Shown here in pieces: positions 49,004 to 58,817 of a stretch of 64,000 nucleotides of DNA. Position 1 is the stretch's first letter. The number at the start of each line of letters is the position of its first letter. The stretch is from Pseudomonas tumuqii (lineage in GTDB: Bacteria > Pseudomonadota > Gammaproteobacteria > Pseudomonadales > Pseudomonadaceae): the NCBI RefSeq assembly GCF_013184545.1, contig NZ_JAAOJA010000003.1, positions 62,001 through 126,000 on the forward strand, read 5' to 3'. The translations under genes and the position numbers were made by a program. Under the pieces are notes generated by a model. That model did no database searches. It worked only from the letters and a program-made list of their open reading frames with translations, and was not told the DNA's origin.

Positions 49004-49105
49004 TCAGGTGGCGGCTATTCTAACCGCGTCGACGCCCTAGTCTGAACAGGGCGGCGTATTTGTGGTCTGCAATGGGGCCAGTTGGCTAATCGCTAAGGAG
49101 AGGGC

Positions 49106-50326
49106 ATGCGTCAGCGCGTGAATGATTGGTTGGAATTCTGGCGCTTTCTGCTGCAGCGCTTTCTCGCCGATCGCGGCGCCAACAATGCCGCTGCGCTGAC
49201 CTACACCACGCTGTTCGCGGTGGTGCCGATGATGACCGTGACCTTCGCCATGCTCTCTGCCGTGCCGGCATTTCAGGGCACGGGAGAGCAAATCCAGGCG
49301 TTTATTTTTCGTAACTTCGTGCCATCGACCGGCGAAATGGTCCAGGAATACCTGCGCAATTTCACGGTCCAGGCCCGCCAGTTGACCTGGATCGGCGTGG
49401 TGGTGCTGGCGGTTACCGCCTTCCTGATGCTGGTAACCATCGAAAAAGCCTTCAATACCATCTGGCGAGTGCGTCAGCCGCGCCGGGGCGTCTCGAGCTT
49501 TCTGCTGTACTGGGCCATTCTGAGCCTGGGGCCGATCCTGCTCGGCACCGGCTTCGCGGTCAGTACCTATATCGCTTCGCTGTCGCTGCTCTCCGGGCCC
49601 GATGCGCTGATGGGCGCAAAAACCCTGTTGGGTTTCGCGCCGCTGCTGTTCAGCGTGGCGGCCTTTACCCTGCTCTATGCCTCGGTGCCCAATGCGCGTG
49701 TGCCCTTGCAGCATGCGCTGTTGGGCGGGTTGTTCACCGCTGTGCTGTTCGAGGTGGCTAAAGCGCTGTTCGGGCTTTATGTGCAGCGTTTCCCGGGCTA
49801 TCAGTTGATTTACGGTGCCTTTGCCACGGTGCCGTTGTTCCTCCTGTGGATCTACCTGTCCTGGTTGATCGTGTTGTTTGGCGCCGAATTGGTCTGCAAC
49901 CTGAGCTCGTCGCATCAGTGGCGCAAGCGCGCCATGCCGAAGTTGTTGGTGGTGATGGGGGTCTTGCGGGTGTTTTATGCGCGCCAGCAGTCGGGTCTGA
50001 AAGTGCGCCATCGCGATGTGCAGCGCCAGGGCTGGCTGTTGCCGGAGCATGAGTGGGAGGAGGTGCTCGAGTTTCTCGAGCAGCAGCTGTTGGTGGCGCC
50101 GACCAGTGCGGGAGCCTGGGTGCTGAGCCGTGATCTCGATCACTACAGCCTGCAGCAGTTGCTGAGTCGCAGTCCCTGGCCGTTGCCACAGCTCAACCAG
50201 TTGCCGGAACAGCTCGATGAGCCCTGGTATCCAGCGCTGCGCCAGGCGCTGGAGCGGCTGTACGAGGAGCAGGCAGTGCTGTTCGATGGCAGCCTGGCGG
50301 ACTGGCTGAATCCGGTGACCGAGTGA
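49106..50326 (+). CDS. YihY/BrkB-family inner-membrane protein
   Basis: A 406-residue protein with GGAG before its ATG. Six hydrophobic segments lie in the first 260 residues, with the family motifs [25 protein letters not shown]-like [15 protein letters not shown], and [25 protein letters not shown]. Once called ribonuclease BN, the family is not a nuclease; its function is unknown. A soluble C-terminal domain of about 130 residues follows the membrane part. Confidence 0.9.
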   Translation: MRQRVNDWLEFWRFLLQRFLADRGANNAAALTYTTLFAVVPMMTVTFAMLSAVPAFQGTGEQIQAFIFRNFVPSTGEMVQEYLRNFTVQARQLTWIGVVVLAVTAFLMLVTIEKAFNTIWRVRQPRRGVSSFLLYWAILSLGPILLGTGFAVSTYIASLSLLSGPDALMGAKTLLGFAPLLFSVAAFTLLYASVPNARVPLQHALLGGLFTAVLFEVAKALFGLYVQRFPGYQLIYGAFATVPLFLLWIYLSWLIVLFGAELVCNLSSSHQWRKRAMPKLLVVMGVLRVFYARQQSGLKVRHRDVQRQGWLLPEHEWEEVLEFLEQQLLVAPTSAGAWVLSRDLDHYSLQQLLSRSPWPLPQLNQLPEQLDEPWYPALRQALERLYEEQAVLFDGSLADWLNPVTE

Positions 50327-50340
50327 CAAAAAGCGTCAGT

Positions 50341-50395
50341 TTACGGCGTGGAGGCGGCCGCAATAGGCGAGAGTTTTTTCACAAGCTCTCATAGC
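50341..50395. repeat. Intergenic palindromic repeat
   Basis: A stretch with GTGGAGGCGGCCGCA followed by GAGAG-TTTTTTCACAAG-CTCTC. The GGAGGCGGCCGCA core and TTTTCACA tail also occur in the palindrome after rimO (26,995-27,029). It probably ends yihY transcription. Confidence 0.5.
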
Positions 50396-50507
50396 TATTG
50401 GCACGGGCAGGCCATCGGTGGGGCCAAAGCAGGCTGGCACGCTTCTGGCAATCGTTATGGCAGATTGCAATCAGGTTGTCGGCATTGATGGGGATTGAAG
50501 GCGTTTC

Positions 50508-50723
50508 ATGACAATTGAACATTTTAGCGAAGCCACTCATGGCAAGGTGATCCACGTGCATCAACGCGATCCGCAAGAAGCGCTGGAGCGGCTGAACCGG
50601 ATTACCGGGCTGCATTTTGCACGCTGGCCCGAGTCGCTGGTGCCTCATCCCGCAGAATCCGCAGAACCCGTAACAGAACCGCTAGCCGAGCACGGCGGCT
50701 GCGCAGTGCGAGTCGGTGCCTGA
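50508..50723 (+). CDS. Conserved hypothetical protein, 71 residues
   Basis: Begins MTIEHFSEATHGKVIHVHQRD and is acidic, with no signal or membrane segment. The N-terminal half (DPQEALERLNRITGL) looks helical and well conserved in composition; the proline-rich tail looks disordered. A terminator follows the stop. I do not recognise a function. Confidence 0.65.
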   Translation: MTIEHFSEATHGKVIHVHQRDPQEALERLNRITGLHFARWPESLVPHPAESAEPVTEPLAEHGGCAVRVGA

Positions 50724-50730
50724 GCACAGT

Positions 50731-50755
50731 AAAACCCCGCGGTTCTCGCGGGGTT
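50731..50755. terminator. Bidirectional terminator
   Basis: AACCCCGCG-GTTCT-CGCGGGGTT hairpin between two converging genes (stops at 50723 and 50774). Confidence 0.8.
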
Positions 50756-50773
50756 GGTCGACGCGCTGCAGGC

Positions 50774-51166
50774 TCAGGCCGAAACTTGGCGGCTGTGTTG
50801 GCGGGTCGCTTCGACCGCTTGTATGAACAACTCTTCGACCACCAGCGTTGCCGCTGGCACCGCAGAGCGCAGGCGTATCTGCATATCTTCGATCTTGTGT
50901 TTGACCGGGAGTCTGGCGACCCCGGACAGCAGGATCTTGTTGTGCAGGCTGACTTTGCCGTGATCCACGCTGACTTCGCGGCGCTTGTCGCCATCACGAT
51001 AGCTGACCAGCAAAGATACCGGCAGATTGGCCAGCCCCGGCAGTTGTAGCCAGGTGGCGATGTTGTATTCGGCTACACGCCCCTCGTAGGGCGTGACCAG
51101 CAGATGGGCAGCATCGACGATGCGCGATGGCGCAGGGCCGATCAACTTGTCGTGGGCGTTGGTCAT
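50774..51166 (-). CDS. Conserved hypothetical protein, 130 residues
   Basis: A soluble protein starting MTNAHDKLIGPAPSRIVDAAHLLV, mixed alpha/beta in composition, without motif I can name. It contains several charged stretches (SYRDGDKRREVSVDHGKVSLHN). It is downstream of the larger PilZ-like gene on the same strand, with 127 bases between. Function unknown. Confidence 0.65.
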   Translation of the reverse strand: MTNAHDKLIGPAPSRIVDAAHLLVTPYEGRVAEYNIATWLQLPGLANLPVSLLVSYRDGDKRREVSVDHGKVSLHNKILLSGVARLPVKHKIEDMQIRLRSAVPAATLVVEELFIQAVEATRQHSRQVSA

Positions 51167-51293
51167 TGTGCTGTTCCCGGGCTTATAGCGGAGCGTATCG
51201 ATACGATGGGCAACAAATTATAAGCAGGGCTGTGCCGAGCAAACTGTGCACTCGACCGTCGTCGGCTGTGATTCGTCTCGCAGTTTCTGGTGT

Positions 51294-52703
51294 TCAGGCC
51301 AGTTGCAACGGGTGGCGCGTGACCGAGACGGTGCTGAGGTCGGCCGGGGGTAGCGGCATGATCACCTGGTTATGCACGTTGGCCTGCTGCAGCCAGAGGT
51401 TTTCCCCTTCGCCGAATTGCCCATTGGGCAGCCACAGTCCGTGATGCCAGCCATTGCCGGGTGCCGGTGTGCTCTGCAAAACGCCTTGGTGAGTTTGTGC
51501 GCTGGGGGTGCGGCGCAGCCAGACCGGTTTCACCAGGCCTTTCAGGTAGTGCAGACCCAGGTGCAACCCCTCGATATTGAGATGACGCCAGCGCACCAGC
51601 GCCAGAAGCGGTGCCGGGCTGCTGGTCAGCAAGAGCACCAGTTGCCCCACTGCTATGTGCGCCGTTTGATCGGGGTGACACAGCAGGCGCGCGCCACCTG
51701 CACTGGCATCGAGCATCTGGGCGGCCGAGGGGGAAGGCCGCGTCTCCAGCAGTTGGGCGTGGATAGCGGGCAAGCCCACCAGCAGGTTGCAGGCCAGATC
51801 GAGCTCTTCGCGAGGGTAACGACGTTGCTGCTGGCCCATCCAGTGGTGTTGGACACGTTCGAGCAGTTGGCGCTCGTGGGTGCTCTGCAGTGGGGCTGGA
51901 TCATGCAGGGCGACCAGCAAGGCGCCCAGCTCGAAACGCCGCAGGCAGTCGCGGCTGCCGTCGGGTTGTTGCTGATAGCCGAGACAAGGCTGCGACTCTG
52001 TCAGGTCGACGATCGGGGCCTCGCTGTCGCCCTCGTCATCCCAAGGCAGCAGGCGAGCCAGGCCTGCCAGGGGCGCGAGGGCGCCAAACAACTGGGGGCA
52101 TTCGCCCTCGGCAAGGTGAAAGGGGTTGCTCAAGGCGAGCAGCAGCATCTGCTGGTAAATGCCGCGCAGGGTGCTCGCCGGCGCTGGCAGGAAGGCTGCT
52201 GCGACCGGCTCATCCAGGCACTCCTGATGTTCGCCGATCCAGTACAGCAGATGGCTGTCGCGCCACAGGCTGGGTGGCGGTTCCTGATACAGCTGGTAGT
52301 GGCGCAACAGGCTCTGGGCGAGGAAGTGCAGGGCCATATACAGGCACCAGGCCAAATGCGGGCGCGAAGGTTGCCGGCCTTTGAGGATCTGCAGCAGCAG
52401 GCGTTTGAAACCGATAGCCAGCTCGTTGCACAGGCGCACGAACAGTGGCGACGGGGGCTTGCCGTCAAGGTAGGCCGCGGCATAGTGTCGATATTCATCG
52501 CTGCAGTTTTGCAGCGCGCGTTGCCTTTCGAGTAAGGTCATGGCACTGCGGTTGAGCCTGAACAACAGGCCGAGCACCTGTTGCAGCGCATCTTCGTGCT
52601 GCAGCGAACGCGCTTGGGCTAACCGCTCGTTGAGGTCGGCCAAAGGCGCCGCGTCTTCTTCGAGGATGTCCGGCACTTCAAGGCGCAAGGCATCTAGCGT
52701 CAT
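51294..52703 (-). CDS. Conserved protein with PilZ-like C-terminal domain
   Basis: Start at ATG 52703 gives 469 residues; a longer open frame upstream would overlap the divergent thioredoxin-like gene. The first 300 residues are helical and leucine-rich (LLFRLNRSAMTLLERQRAL, YMALHFLAQSLLRHYQLY). The last 120 resemble a PilZ fold: an Arg-containing segment, LDASAGGARLLC (the DxSxxG loop), GQLVLLL, ALVRWRHL and GLHYLKG. Cyclic-di-GMP binding is possible but the RxxxR part is weak. A conserved pseudomonad gene of unknown job. Confidence 0.6.
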   Translation of the reverse strand: MTLDALRLEVPDILEEDAAPLADLNERLAQARSLQHEDALQQVLGLLFRLNRSAMTLLERQRALQNCSDEYRHYAAAYLDGKPPSPLFVRLCNELAIGFKRLLLQILKGRQPSRPHLAWCLYMALHFLAQSLLRHYQLYQEPPPSLWRDSHLLYWIGEHQECLDEPVAAAFLPAPASTLRGIYQQMLLLALSNPFHLAEGECPQLFGALAPLAGLARLLPWDDEGDSEAPIVDLTESQPCLGYQQQPDGSRDCLRRFELGALLVALHDPAPLQSTHERQLLERVQHHWMGQQQRRYPREELDLACNLLVGLPAIHAQLLETRPSPSAAQMLDASAGGARLLCHPDQTAHIAVGQLVLLLTSSPAPLLALVRWRHLNIEGLHLGLHYLKGLVKPVWLRRTPSAQTHQGVLQSTPAPGNGWHHGLWLPNGQFGEGENLWLQQANVHNQVIMPLPPADLSTVSVTRHPLQLA

Positions 52704-52733
52704 ATCAACCCAATGTGGACGAGGAGCGAATGC

Positions 52734-53213
52734 ATGGGAAGGCGATTCCAGGTCGTGATTCGTGCGGTAACGGGAATCTGCGCCGGCTTGATTCTGGCTG
52801 GTTGCGCTGAAGATGTCGGCGTCGATCAGCATGGACGAAAGGTACCGGCTGAGCGTCTGGAAGGCCAGTGGTTGGTGATTAATTACTGGGCCGAGTGGTG
52901 TGCGCCCTGTCGTAGCGAAATTCCCCAACTGAATGCCCTCGCCGTGCAGCTCGAGGCGCAATCGGTGAGCGTCGTGGGGGTGAACTTCGACGGTCTGCAG
53001 GGCGCGGATTTGACCAAGGCGTCCCAGGCGATGGGAATTGAATTCACCGTGCTCGAGCAAGACCCGGCCGCGCGCTATGGGCTGCCGGCCAGTGCCGTGT
53101 TGCCGGTCACCTATATCGTCGATGACAAGGGGCGGATGCGCGAACGTTTGCTCGGCGAACAGACGGCGCTCGGCTTGGCGGCGCGGGTGCAGGCCTTGCG
53201 CACTGGAGGGTAG
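52734..53213 (+). CDS. TlpA-like thioredoxin lipoprotein
   Basis: A 159-residue protein with GAGGAG before ATG 52734. A signal with lipobox LAGC (Cys24) is followed by a thioredoxin domain with WCAPC (Cys56, Cys59) and a cis-proline region AVLPVTYIVD. It should act as a membrane-bound periplasmic thiol-disulfide reductant, for example in cytochrome c maturation or protein repair. Four bases separate it from the acylphosphatase gene, so they are cotranscribed. Confidence 0.88.
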   Translation: MGRRFQVVIRAVTGICAGLILAGCAEDVGVDQHGRKVPAERLEGQWLVINYWAEWCAPCRSEIPQLNALAVQLEAQSVSVVGVNFDGLQGADLTKASQAMGIEFTVLEQDPAARYGLPASAVLPVTYIVDDKGRMRERLLGEQTALGLAARVQALRTGG

Positions 53214-53217
53214 TGGC

Positions 53218-53493
53218 ATGCAGCGAATCTGTTTACATGGTTATGTCAGTGGTCGGGTGCAGGGGGTGTTTTTCCGCCAAGCCACTGCCGAACAAGCCGA
53301 ACGCCTGGATGTGGATGGCTGGGTACGCAACCTCGGTGACGGTCGCGTCGAGGTGTTGTGCGAAGGTGAGGAGGCCGCGGTGCGCGAGCTGGCCAGCTGG
53401 CTGGAGCAGGGGCCGCCAAAGGCCAAGGTCACCGCGGTCGAGCTGGAGGAACAGGCGTTGCAAGGGATCGCCGGATTCATCGTGCGGCGCTGA
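53218..53493 (+). CDS. acyP: Acylphosphatase
   Basis: A 91-residue enzyme that hydrolyses acyl phosphates such as carbamoyl- or acetyl-phosphate. It has the family signature GRVQGVFFRQATAEQAERL with the catalytic Arg, and GWVRNLGDGRVEVLCEG with the catalytic Asn. The start ATG follows the tlpA-like stop by 4 bases. Confidence 0.93.
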   Translation: MQRICLHGYVSGRVQGVFFRQATAEQAERLDVDGWVRNLGDGRVEVLCEGEEAAVRELASWLEQGPPKAKVTAVELEEQALQGIAGFIVRR

Positions 53494-53499
53494 TGGTTT

Positions 53500-53625
53500 A
53501 GACGCGGACTTGTCCGCGAAGTTTGTTGCGCTCGCGCCACCGCCTCGCGGACAAGTGGTAGCTCGAATGCAATCCGGGAGATGTGCGCGCGAACCTTCCC
53601 CGGATTACATCCAGGCGGTTTCGTC
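53500..53625. repeat. REP-like inverted repeat pair
   Basis: GCGGACTTGTCCGCGA near 53,505 and GCGGACAAGTGGTAGC near 53,547 form an inverted REP pair, followed by ATGCAATCCGGG and CCCCGGATTACATCC facing each other. No gene is present; similar CCGGATTNCATCC words occur at 41,690. Confidence 0.6.
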
Positions 53626-53639
53626 GAGCAATCGGCGAA

Positions 53640-54206
53640 TCACGGCTTGACGTACCAGAAGTCGTGCCAGAAACCGATGACCTTGGCGGGGTAGGTCTGC
53701 TTGCCGAGGCTGCCGTTGTAGCGCGCCAGGGCGCGGCTCAGATTGCCGTTCTCTTTGCGCAGATAGAAGCTGAGGATGGTGCAGCCGTAGCGCAGATTGG
53801 TGGCGTTATCGGTGAGGTTGTCCTGCGGGCGGCCGAGTTCGGCTTTCCAGAACGGCATGACCTGCATCATGCCCTGGGCGCCAGCCGAGGAAATGGCGAA
53901 GCGGTCGAAATGGCTTTCCGTGTGGATCAGGGCCAGGACCAGGTCGGGGCGCAAGCCGGCCTTGCTGGCTTCGCGGTGCACCAGCCTGAGCAGGGTCAGG
54001 CGTTCTTCCGCGACGGGGATATAGCGCGTCATGCGGGTCGACATGTCCAGCAGCCAGACTTCCGCATCGAAGCGATCCTGAAAACTGTCGGCTTCGGCCA
54101 CCGTGCGCTGCAGCAGCGCACGCAGTTCCGGCTCGGGTGCCTGGCGCAGGTTGGCATGGCTGGGCAGGCACAGCAGGGTCAGCAGCAGGGTCAGGCACAG
54201 GCGCAA
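53640..54206 (-). CDS. Lytic transglycosylase (SLT domain), exported
   Basis: TTG at 54206 is chosen for its GGAG site and because the signal peptide (LRLCLTLLLTLLCLPSHA) begins there, giving 188 residues. The SLT motif ALIHTESHFDRFAISSAGAQGMMQVMP carries the catalytic Glu, followed by NLRYGCTILSFYL and ALARYNGS. It cleaves peptidoglycan glycan strands in the periplasm. The upstream lipoprotein gene ends 14 bases before it, so they form an operon. Confidence 0.82.
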   Translation of the reverse strand: MRLCLTLLLTLLCLPSHANLRQAPEPELRALLQRTVAEADSFQDRFDAEVWLLDMSTRMTRYIPVAEERLTLLRLVHREASKAGLRPDLVLALIHTESHFDRFAISSAGAQGMMQVMPFWKAELGRPQDNLTDNATNLRYGCTILSFYLRKENGNLSRALARYNGSLGKQTYPAKVIGFWHDFWYVKP

Positions 54207-54220
54207 GGCCAGGCTCCGGC

Positions 54221-55174
54221 TCAGTCGTTGCCGGGGTCGGCAACCAGACGCCCGGCATCCTGCATCAGTGCCAGCAGGAAGCTTTCCTGCAGTTCGGGGT
54301 CGTTGCGGGTTAGTTCGATCAGGCTCTGTTCCAGCTCGCTGGCTTCTTCCTCCAGACCCAGCTCGGACAAGCGCTTGACCCGATGTACCCACTGTTCGAC
54401 ATCATCGTCTTCCAGATCGTCGTAGATCAGCTTGTGCGCTTCCTGCAGCTTGCCGCGCAGGGTGCGACTGACCAGCAAGGCGGCATCCGCCCGGGTCGAG
54501 CCTTGCGGGTCTGCGACGCTCAACTGCAAGGTGCCGATACGGCTGACATCCTGCTCGGCAAAGGGGCTGTCGAGCAGGTTGAGGCGCAGCACGCCATTGC
54601 GGTCGGTCAGCAGCTCATGGGTTTGTCCGTCAGCTTCGACCAGTACCGGGCGCTCGGCCCAGGGCAGGCTGGAGTATTCCGTACGGGCGTCCTGGCGTTG
54701 CTCGTCGAGGCTGGCGAGGTTCTGCTGCGAGCGGCCGTTGGACTCGACGTTGATGAACGGATTGAGCCCGGCAAAGCCATAGCTGATCCAGTCTTTGGTG
54801 GCGCTGTCCGGCAGGCTGCCGAGCAACACCACGTTGAGCACGTTGGCGCCGATGCCGGCGACCACGGCAACCGCGCCCAACGGCACTTCGTAGAGTTCGC
54901 GCCAGGGCTGGTAGGGCGTGTAGCGGTCGTAACGACGGCTGACCTCGAAGGCGGTCACCTCGAAGGTCTTCTGTTCATGCACCCGCACCCGCCGCTGCGG
55001 CAGTTCCAGTACGCGCGGCTCGCCCACGTCTATTTGCAGGCTGTGATCCAGCAGTTTGCGCTCGACACGCTCCTCATGTTCGCTGCGTTGCGGCAACTGG
55101 TTGGCGCAGCCACTCAAAAAGAGGGCGCCGCAGAGTGCGGCGCCGACGAGGCCTAGGGTGCTTCGTTTGAACAT
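54221..55174 (-). CDS. Hypothetical lipoprotein
   Basis: Start ATG 55174 gives 317 residues with lipobox LSGC (FLSGCANQLPQ). The mature protein has a hydrophobic stretch (PLGAVAVVAGIGANVLNVVLLG), a middle beta-like part, and an acidic C-terminus rich in Asp/Glu (LEDDDVEQWVHRVKRLSELGLEEEASELEQSL). No family recognised. It shares a transcript with the transglycosylase downstream, so an envelope or cell-wall role is a reasonable guess. Confidence 0.7.
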   Translation of the reverse strand: MFKRSTLGLVGAALCGALFLSGCANQLPQRSEHEERVERKLLDHSLQIDVGEPRVLELPQRRVRVHEQKTFEVTAFEVSRRYDRYTPYQPWRELYEVPLGAVAVVAGIGANVLNVVLLGSLPDSATKDWISYGFAGLNPFINVESNGRSQQNLASLDEQRQDARTEYSSLPWAERPVLVEADGQTHELLTDRNGVLRLNLLDSPFAEQDVSRIGTLQLSVADPQGSTRADAALLVSRTLRGKLQEAHKLIYDDLEDDDVEQWVHRVKRLSELGLEEEASELEQSLIELTRNDPELQESFLLALMQDAGRLVADPGND

Positions 55175-55198
55175 GACGGCTCTTATCAAAGGCTGAAA

Positions 55199-56914
55199 TC
55201 AGCGGCGGATACGTGCGTGGATGAAGGACATGATGTCGGCGACGGCAACCACCTGAGCCTCAGTTTCCTGACGGCTCTTGTACTCCAGATTGCCATCGGC
55301 CAGGCCGCGATCGCTGATTACGATGCGATGGGGGATGCCGATCAATTCCATGTCTGCGAATTTGATGCCGGGACTGGTCTTTTTGTCACGGTCATCGAGC
55401 AGTACTTCAAAGCCGGCAGCCGTCAGGTCGGCATAGAGTCGGTCGGTGGTTTCACGTACGGCGTCGGTTTCATAACGCAGCGGCACCAGGGCGATCTGGA
55501 ACGGTGCCAGTGTGTCGTTCCAGAGAATCCCGCGCTCGTCGTTGTTCTGCTCGATGGCCGCGGCCACCACGCGCGATACGCCGATGCCGTAGCAACCCAT
55601 GGTCAGGGTCGCCGGCTTGCCATTCTCACCCATCACGGTGCAGTTCAGCGCTTCGCTGTATTTGCTGCCCAGCTGGAAGATGTGCCCGACTTCGATGCCG
55701 CGCTTGATCTCCAGCGTGCCCTGGCCATCCGGGCTCGGGTCGCCAGCGATGACGTTGCGCAGGTCGGCGACCATCGGCAGGGGCAGGTCGCGCTCCCAGT
55801 TCACGCCAAAGTAGTGCTTGTCGTCGATGTTGGCGCCAATCACGAAATCGCTCATCAGGGCGACCGAGCGATCGACGATGCACGGCAGTGGCAGATTCAG
55901 CGGGCCGAGGGAGCCGGCACCGGCGCCGATGGCGTCGCGCAGTTCCGCTTCCGAGGCAAAGACCAGCGGGCTGGCCACTTGTTCCAGGTTGGCCGCCTTG
56001 ATTTCGTTGAGGTCGTGGTCGCCGCGAATGATCAGGGCGATCAGCGTGCCGGCTTCGGCACCATGCACCACCAGGGTCTTGATGGTTTTCTCGATGGTCA
56101 CGTCGAACTGGCTGACCAGATCGTTGATGGTCTTGGTGTTCAGGGTTTCGACCAGGCGCAGCGTTTCGCTCGCTTCGCCGCGCACGGTTTCGCGCGGAAT
56201 GGCTTCGGCCTTCTCGATATTGGCGGCGTAGTCGGAGCTGTCGCTGAAGGCGATATCGTCTTCGCCGGATTCGGCCAGCACATGGAACTCATGGGAGCCG
56301 GTGCCGCCGATCGAGCCGGTATCGGCCTGTACCGGGCGGAAATTCAGGCCCAGGCGGGTGAATATCTTGCAGTAGGCCTGGTGCATGCGGTCATAGGTCG
56401 CTTGCAGCGACGCCTGATCGACATGGAAGGAGTAGGCGTCCTTCATGATGAACTCACGGCCACGCATCAGGCCGAAACGCGGGCGGATCTCGTCGCGGAA
56501 CTTGGTCTGGATCTGGTACAGGTTGAGCGGCAGTTGCTTGTAGCTGCTCAATTCATTGCGCGCCAGGTCGGTGATCACTTCTTCGTGGGTCGGGCCGACG
56601 CAGAACTCGCGACCGTGGCGATCCTTCAGGCGCAGCAACTCGGGGCCATATTGCTCCCAGCGCCCCGACTCCTGCCACAACTCGGCGGGTTGGATCGCCG
56701 GCATCAGCACCTCGAGGGCGCCTGCGGCATTCATTTCCTCGCGGACGATGGCCTCCACCTTGCGCATTACGCGCAGGCCCATCGGCAGCCAGGTATACAG
56801 GCCCGAAGCGAGCTTGCGGATCATTCCGGCACGCAGCATCAGCTGGTGGCTGATCACTACGGCATCGGAAGGGGTTTCTTTGAGTGTCGAGAGCAGGAAC
56901 TGACTGGTGCGCAT
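55199..56914 (-). CDS. proS: Prolyl-tRNA synthetase
   Basis: Charges tRNA-Pro. ATG at 56914 ([18 protein letters not shown]) gives 571 residues, the bacterial-type length with an INS editing domain inserted between motifs 2 and 3. Motifs visible: [55 protein letters not shown], and the C-terminal anticodon-binding domain. Divergent from the thioesterase gene. Confidence 0.96.
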   Translation of the reverse strand: MRTSQFLLSTLKETPSDAVVISHQLMLRAGMIRKLASGLYTWLPMGLRVMRKVEAIVREEMNAAGALEVLMPAIQPAELWQESGRWEQYGPELLRLKDRHGREFCVGPTHEEVITDLARNELSSYKQLPLNLYQIQTKFRDEIRPRFGLMRGREFIMKDAYSFHVDQASLQATYDRMHQAYCKIFTRLGLNFRPVQADTGSIGGTGSHEFHVLAESGEDDIAFSDSSDYAANIEKAEAIPRETVRGEASETLRLVETLNTKTINDLVSQFDVTIEKTIKTLVVHGAEAGTLIALIIRGDHDLNEIKAANLEQVASPLVFASEAELRDAIGAGAGSLGPLNLPLPCIVDRSVALMSDFVIGANIDDKHYFGVNWERDLPLPMVADLRNVIAGDPSPDGQGTLEIKRGIEVGHIFQLGSKYSEALNCTVMGENGKPATLTMGCYGIGVSRVVAAAIEQNNDERGILWNDTLAPFQIALVPLRYETDAVRETTDRLYADLTAAGFEVLLDDRDKKTSPGIKFADMELIGIPHRIVISDRGLADGNLEYKSRQETEAQVVAVADIMSFIHARIRR

Positions 56915-57019
56915 AATTGGCCGTTCTGTCGGTTGCAAGGGCTTTTGATAGGTCGGCATTGTACGGTGCCTGTACTGTTGCGTACAGGATGCAGGCAGGC
57001 GGTTCGGGAGGAGGTGAGC

Positions 57020-57436
57020 GTGACGGTATTGACGGCGGAACAGGTTCAGGCGTTGATTCGGGCGGGTTTGCCCATGGCCGAGGATATCGAGCTGTGCATC
57101 GACCGGCTGGATGCGCAGGGTGTGCTGGCGCGGGTGCCCTTTCATGCCAAGTTGGTGCGTCCCGGCGGCACGCTGTCGGGGCCGACCATTATGGCACTGG
57201 CGGATGCGGCCATGTATGCAGTAGTGCTGGGGCGGCTGGGGCGCGTGGAAATGGCGGTCACGTCGAACCTGAATATCAACTTTCTGGTCAAGCCCAAGCC
57301 GGTGGACTTGTTGGCCGCGGCGCGGATATTACGTTTGAGTCGGCGCCAGGCGGTGTGCGAAGTGTCGCTTTATTCGCTGGGCAATGAAGAAGAGTTGGTG
57401 GCGCATGTGACCGGAACTTATGCATTGCCACTTTGA
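57020..57436 (+). CDS. PaaI-type hotdog thioesterase
   Basis: A 138-residue hotdog-fold protein with GGAGG upstream of the GTG at 57020. [26 protein letters not shown] contains the helix with the catalytic acidic residue and [13 protein letters not shown] the central strand, as in PaaI/YbgC-like acyl-CoA thioesterases. The substrate is unknown. Confidence 0.85.
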   Translation: MTVLTAEQVQALIRAGLPMAEDIELCIDRLDAQGVLARVPFHAKLVRPGGTLSGPTIMALADAAMYAVVLGRLGRVEMAVTSNLNINFLVKPKPVDLLAAARILRLSRRQAVCEVSLYSLGNEEELVAHVTGTYALPL

Positions 57437-57481
57437 TGAGTGTTGGTTAAATAATGATCAGCATGTAAGTGGCAGACAAGA

Positions 57482-57507
57482 AAAAGCCCGGCACAAGCCG
57501 GGCTTTT
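57482..57507. terminator. Terminator between the thioesterase and porin genes
   Basis: AAAAGCCCGGC-ACAA-GCCGGGCTTTT, a symmetrical hairpin serving two converging genes. Confidence 0.88.
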
Positions 57508-57533
57508 CATATCGCTAACGAATTACAGCTGAA

Positions 57534-58817
57534 TTACAACACGCTCAGCGGGTATTCGACGATCAGGCGGAAGTCGTTCACGTCAGCGCTGTAGTGCTCA
57601 TTCATGGCGCTGTTAGCGCGCCAGATGGCGCTACGAATGCGGAAGGACAGATCCTTCGCCGCGCCTTCCTGGATCACGTACTTGGTTTCGAAGTCAAATT
57701 CGTGCTCTTTGCCTTCGCCGGCACCAACCACGCCTGTTTCAATGTTGTCACCGTAGACATAGCGGGTCATGAAGCTCAGGCCCGGTACGCCGTAGGTGGC
57801 CATGTTCAGGTCGTAGCGAGCCTGCCAGGATTCCTCGTCCTGGCGGTCGAAGTCGGAGAACTGCACCGAGTTGGCCAGCCAGATGGTGCCGCCGCCATCA
57901 ACGCCATAGGCATAGGCGGTATCACCGGAGGAGCGCTGGTGGGCCAGGGTGAAGGTATGAGCGCCCAGGGAGTAGGCTGCTGCCAGGCTCCAGATCTTGT
58001 TGTCAACGTCGCCCGAGAGCTTCTGGCCATCGTCTTCGGTTTTATAGCCGTTGAGGTCGAAGTTCAGCGCCTGATCTTCACCCAGCGGCAGGTTGAAGTT
58101 CAGGTTGACGTAGGTCTTCTTGAAGTGGTCTTCGACGTCGGACGCGTGGATGGCGGCGCTGAAGTTGTCGGTGAAGCTGTAGCTGGCGCCGACGATGTTG
58201 GCGGACGTCAAGGCAAAGGTGTCGCGATCGGTGCTGGACTGGCTGCTCATGGCAGTGAAACGGCCGGCGGACAGCTCCAGGCCTTCGATTTCATTGCTGG
58301 TCAGCAGGGTGCCGGTGGCGACTTCCGGCAGGATGCGGCTGTCGTCGGTGCTGAAGACCGGGCTGGCAGTCATCTGGTTGCCGTACTTCAGCACGGTGTC
58401 GGAGAGACGCATCTTGATCGCGCCGCCCACTTCGGTCTGGGTGTCTTCGCCGCGGCCATCGCTGTCCTGGTCGAACTGGCCGGTACCAAAACGACCACGG
58501 CCGCTGTCCAGCTTGATGCTGGAGAGGGAGTGGGCGTCGACGCCAAAACCGACGACGCCTTGGGTGAAGCCGGACTCGCCCAGCAGGCGAATGCCCAGGC
58601 CGGTTTCTTCGCGATAGCCGGCAGGGTTGGCGGAAGTGCTGGCGCCATTGGTGCCGCCATTACGGAAATCACGGTTCATGTAGAGAACACGGTTGAAGAT
58701 ATTGAAAGTGCTGTCTTCAACAAAGCCCTTGGATTCGGACTGGCTCGAGGCCATGGCCATTTGGGTACTGCCCGCTGCTACTGCGAGGGCGATTACGCTC
58801 CACTTCATCACTTGCAT
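57534..58817 (-). CDS. OprD-family outer-membrane porin
   Basis: A 427-residue protein with AGGAG before its ATG and a signal peptide (MQVMKWSVIALAVAAGSTQMAMA). The mature start SKGFVEDSTFNIFNRVLYMNRDFRNGG is typical of OprD/Opd porins, as are the many short aromatic-ended beta strands and the final DFRLIVEYPLSVL. These 18-strand channels take up amino acids, small acids or sugars; the substrate class cannot be told from sequence by eye. Confidence 0.92.
   Translation of the reverse strand: MQVMKWSVIALAVAAGSTQMAMASSQSESKGFVEDSTFNIFNRVLYMNRDFRNGGTNGASTSANPAGYREETGLGIRLLGESGFTQGVVGFGVDAHSLSSIKLDSGRGRFGTGQFDQDSDGRGEDTQTEVGGAIKMRLSDTVLKYGNQMTASPVFSTDDSRILPEVATGTLLTSNEIEGLELSAGRFTAMSSQSSTDRDTFALTSANIVGASYSFTDNFSAAIHASDVEDHFKKTYVNLNFNLPLGEDQALNFDLNGYKTEDDGQKLSGDVDNKIWSLAAAYSLGAHTFTLAHQRSSGDTAYAYGVDGGGTIWLANSVQFSDFDRQDEESWQARYDLNMATYGVPGLSFMTRYVYGDNIETGVVGAGEGKEHEFDFETKYVIQEGAAKDLSFRIRSAIWRANSAMNEHYSADVNDFRLIVEYPLSVL

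Noticed and set aside
55217..57436. 739-codon frame antisense to proS running into the thioesterase
   Set aside because: Only the last 138 codons are real (hotdog thioesterase); the rest mirrors proS.
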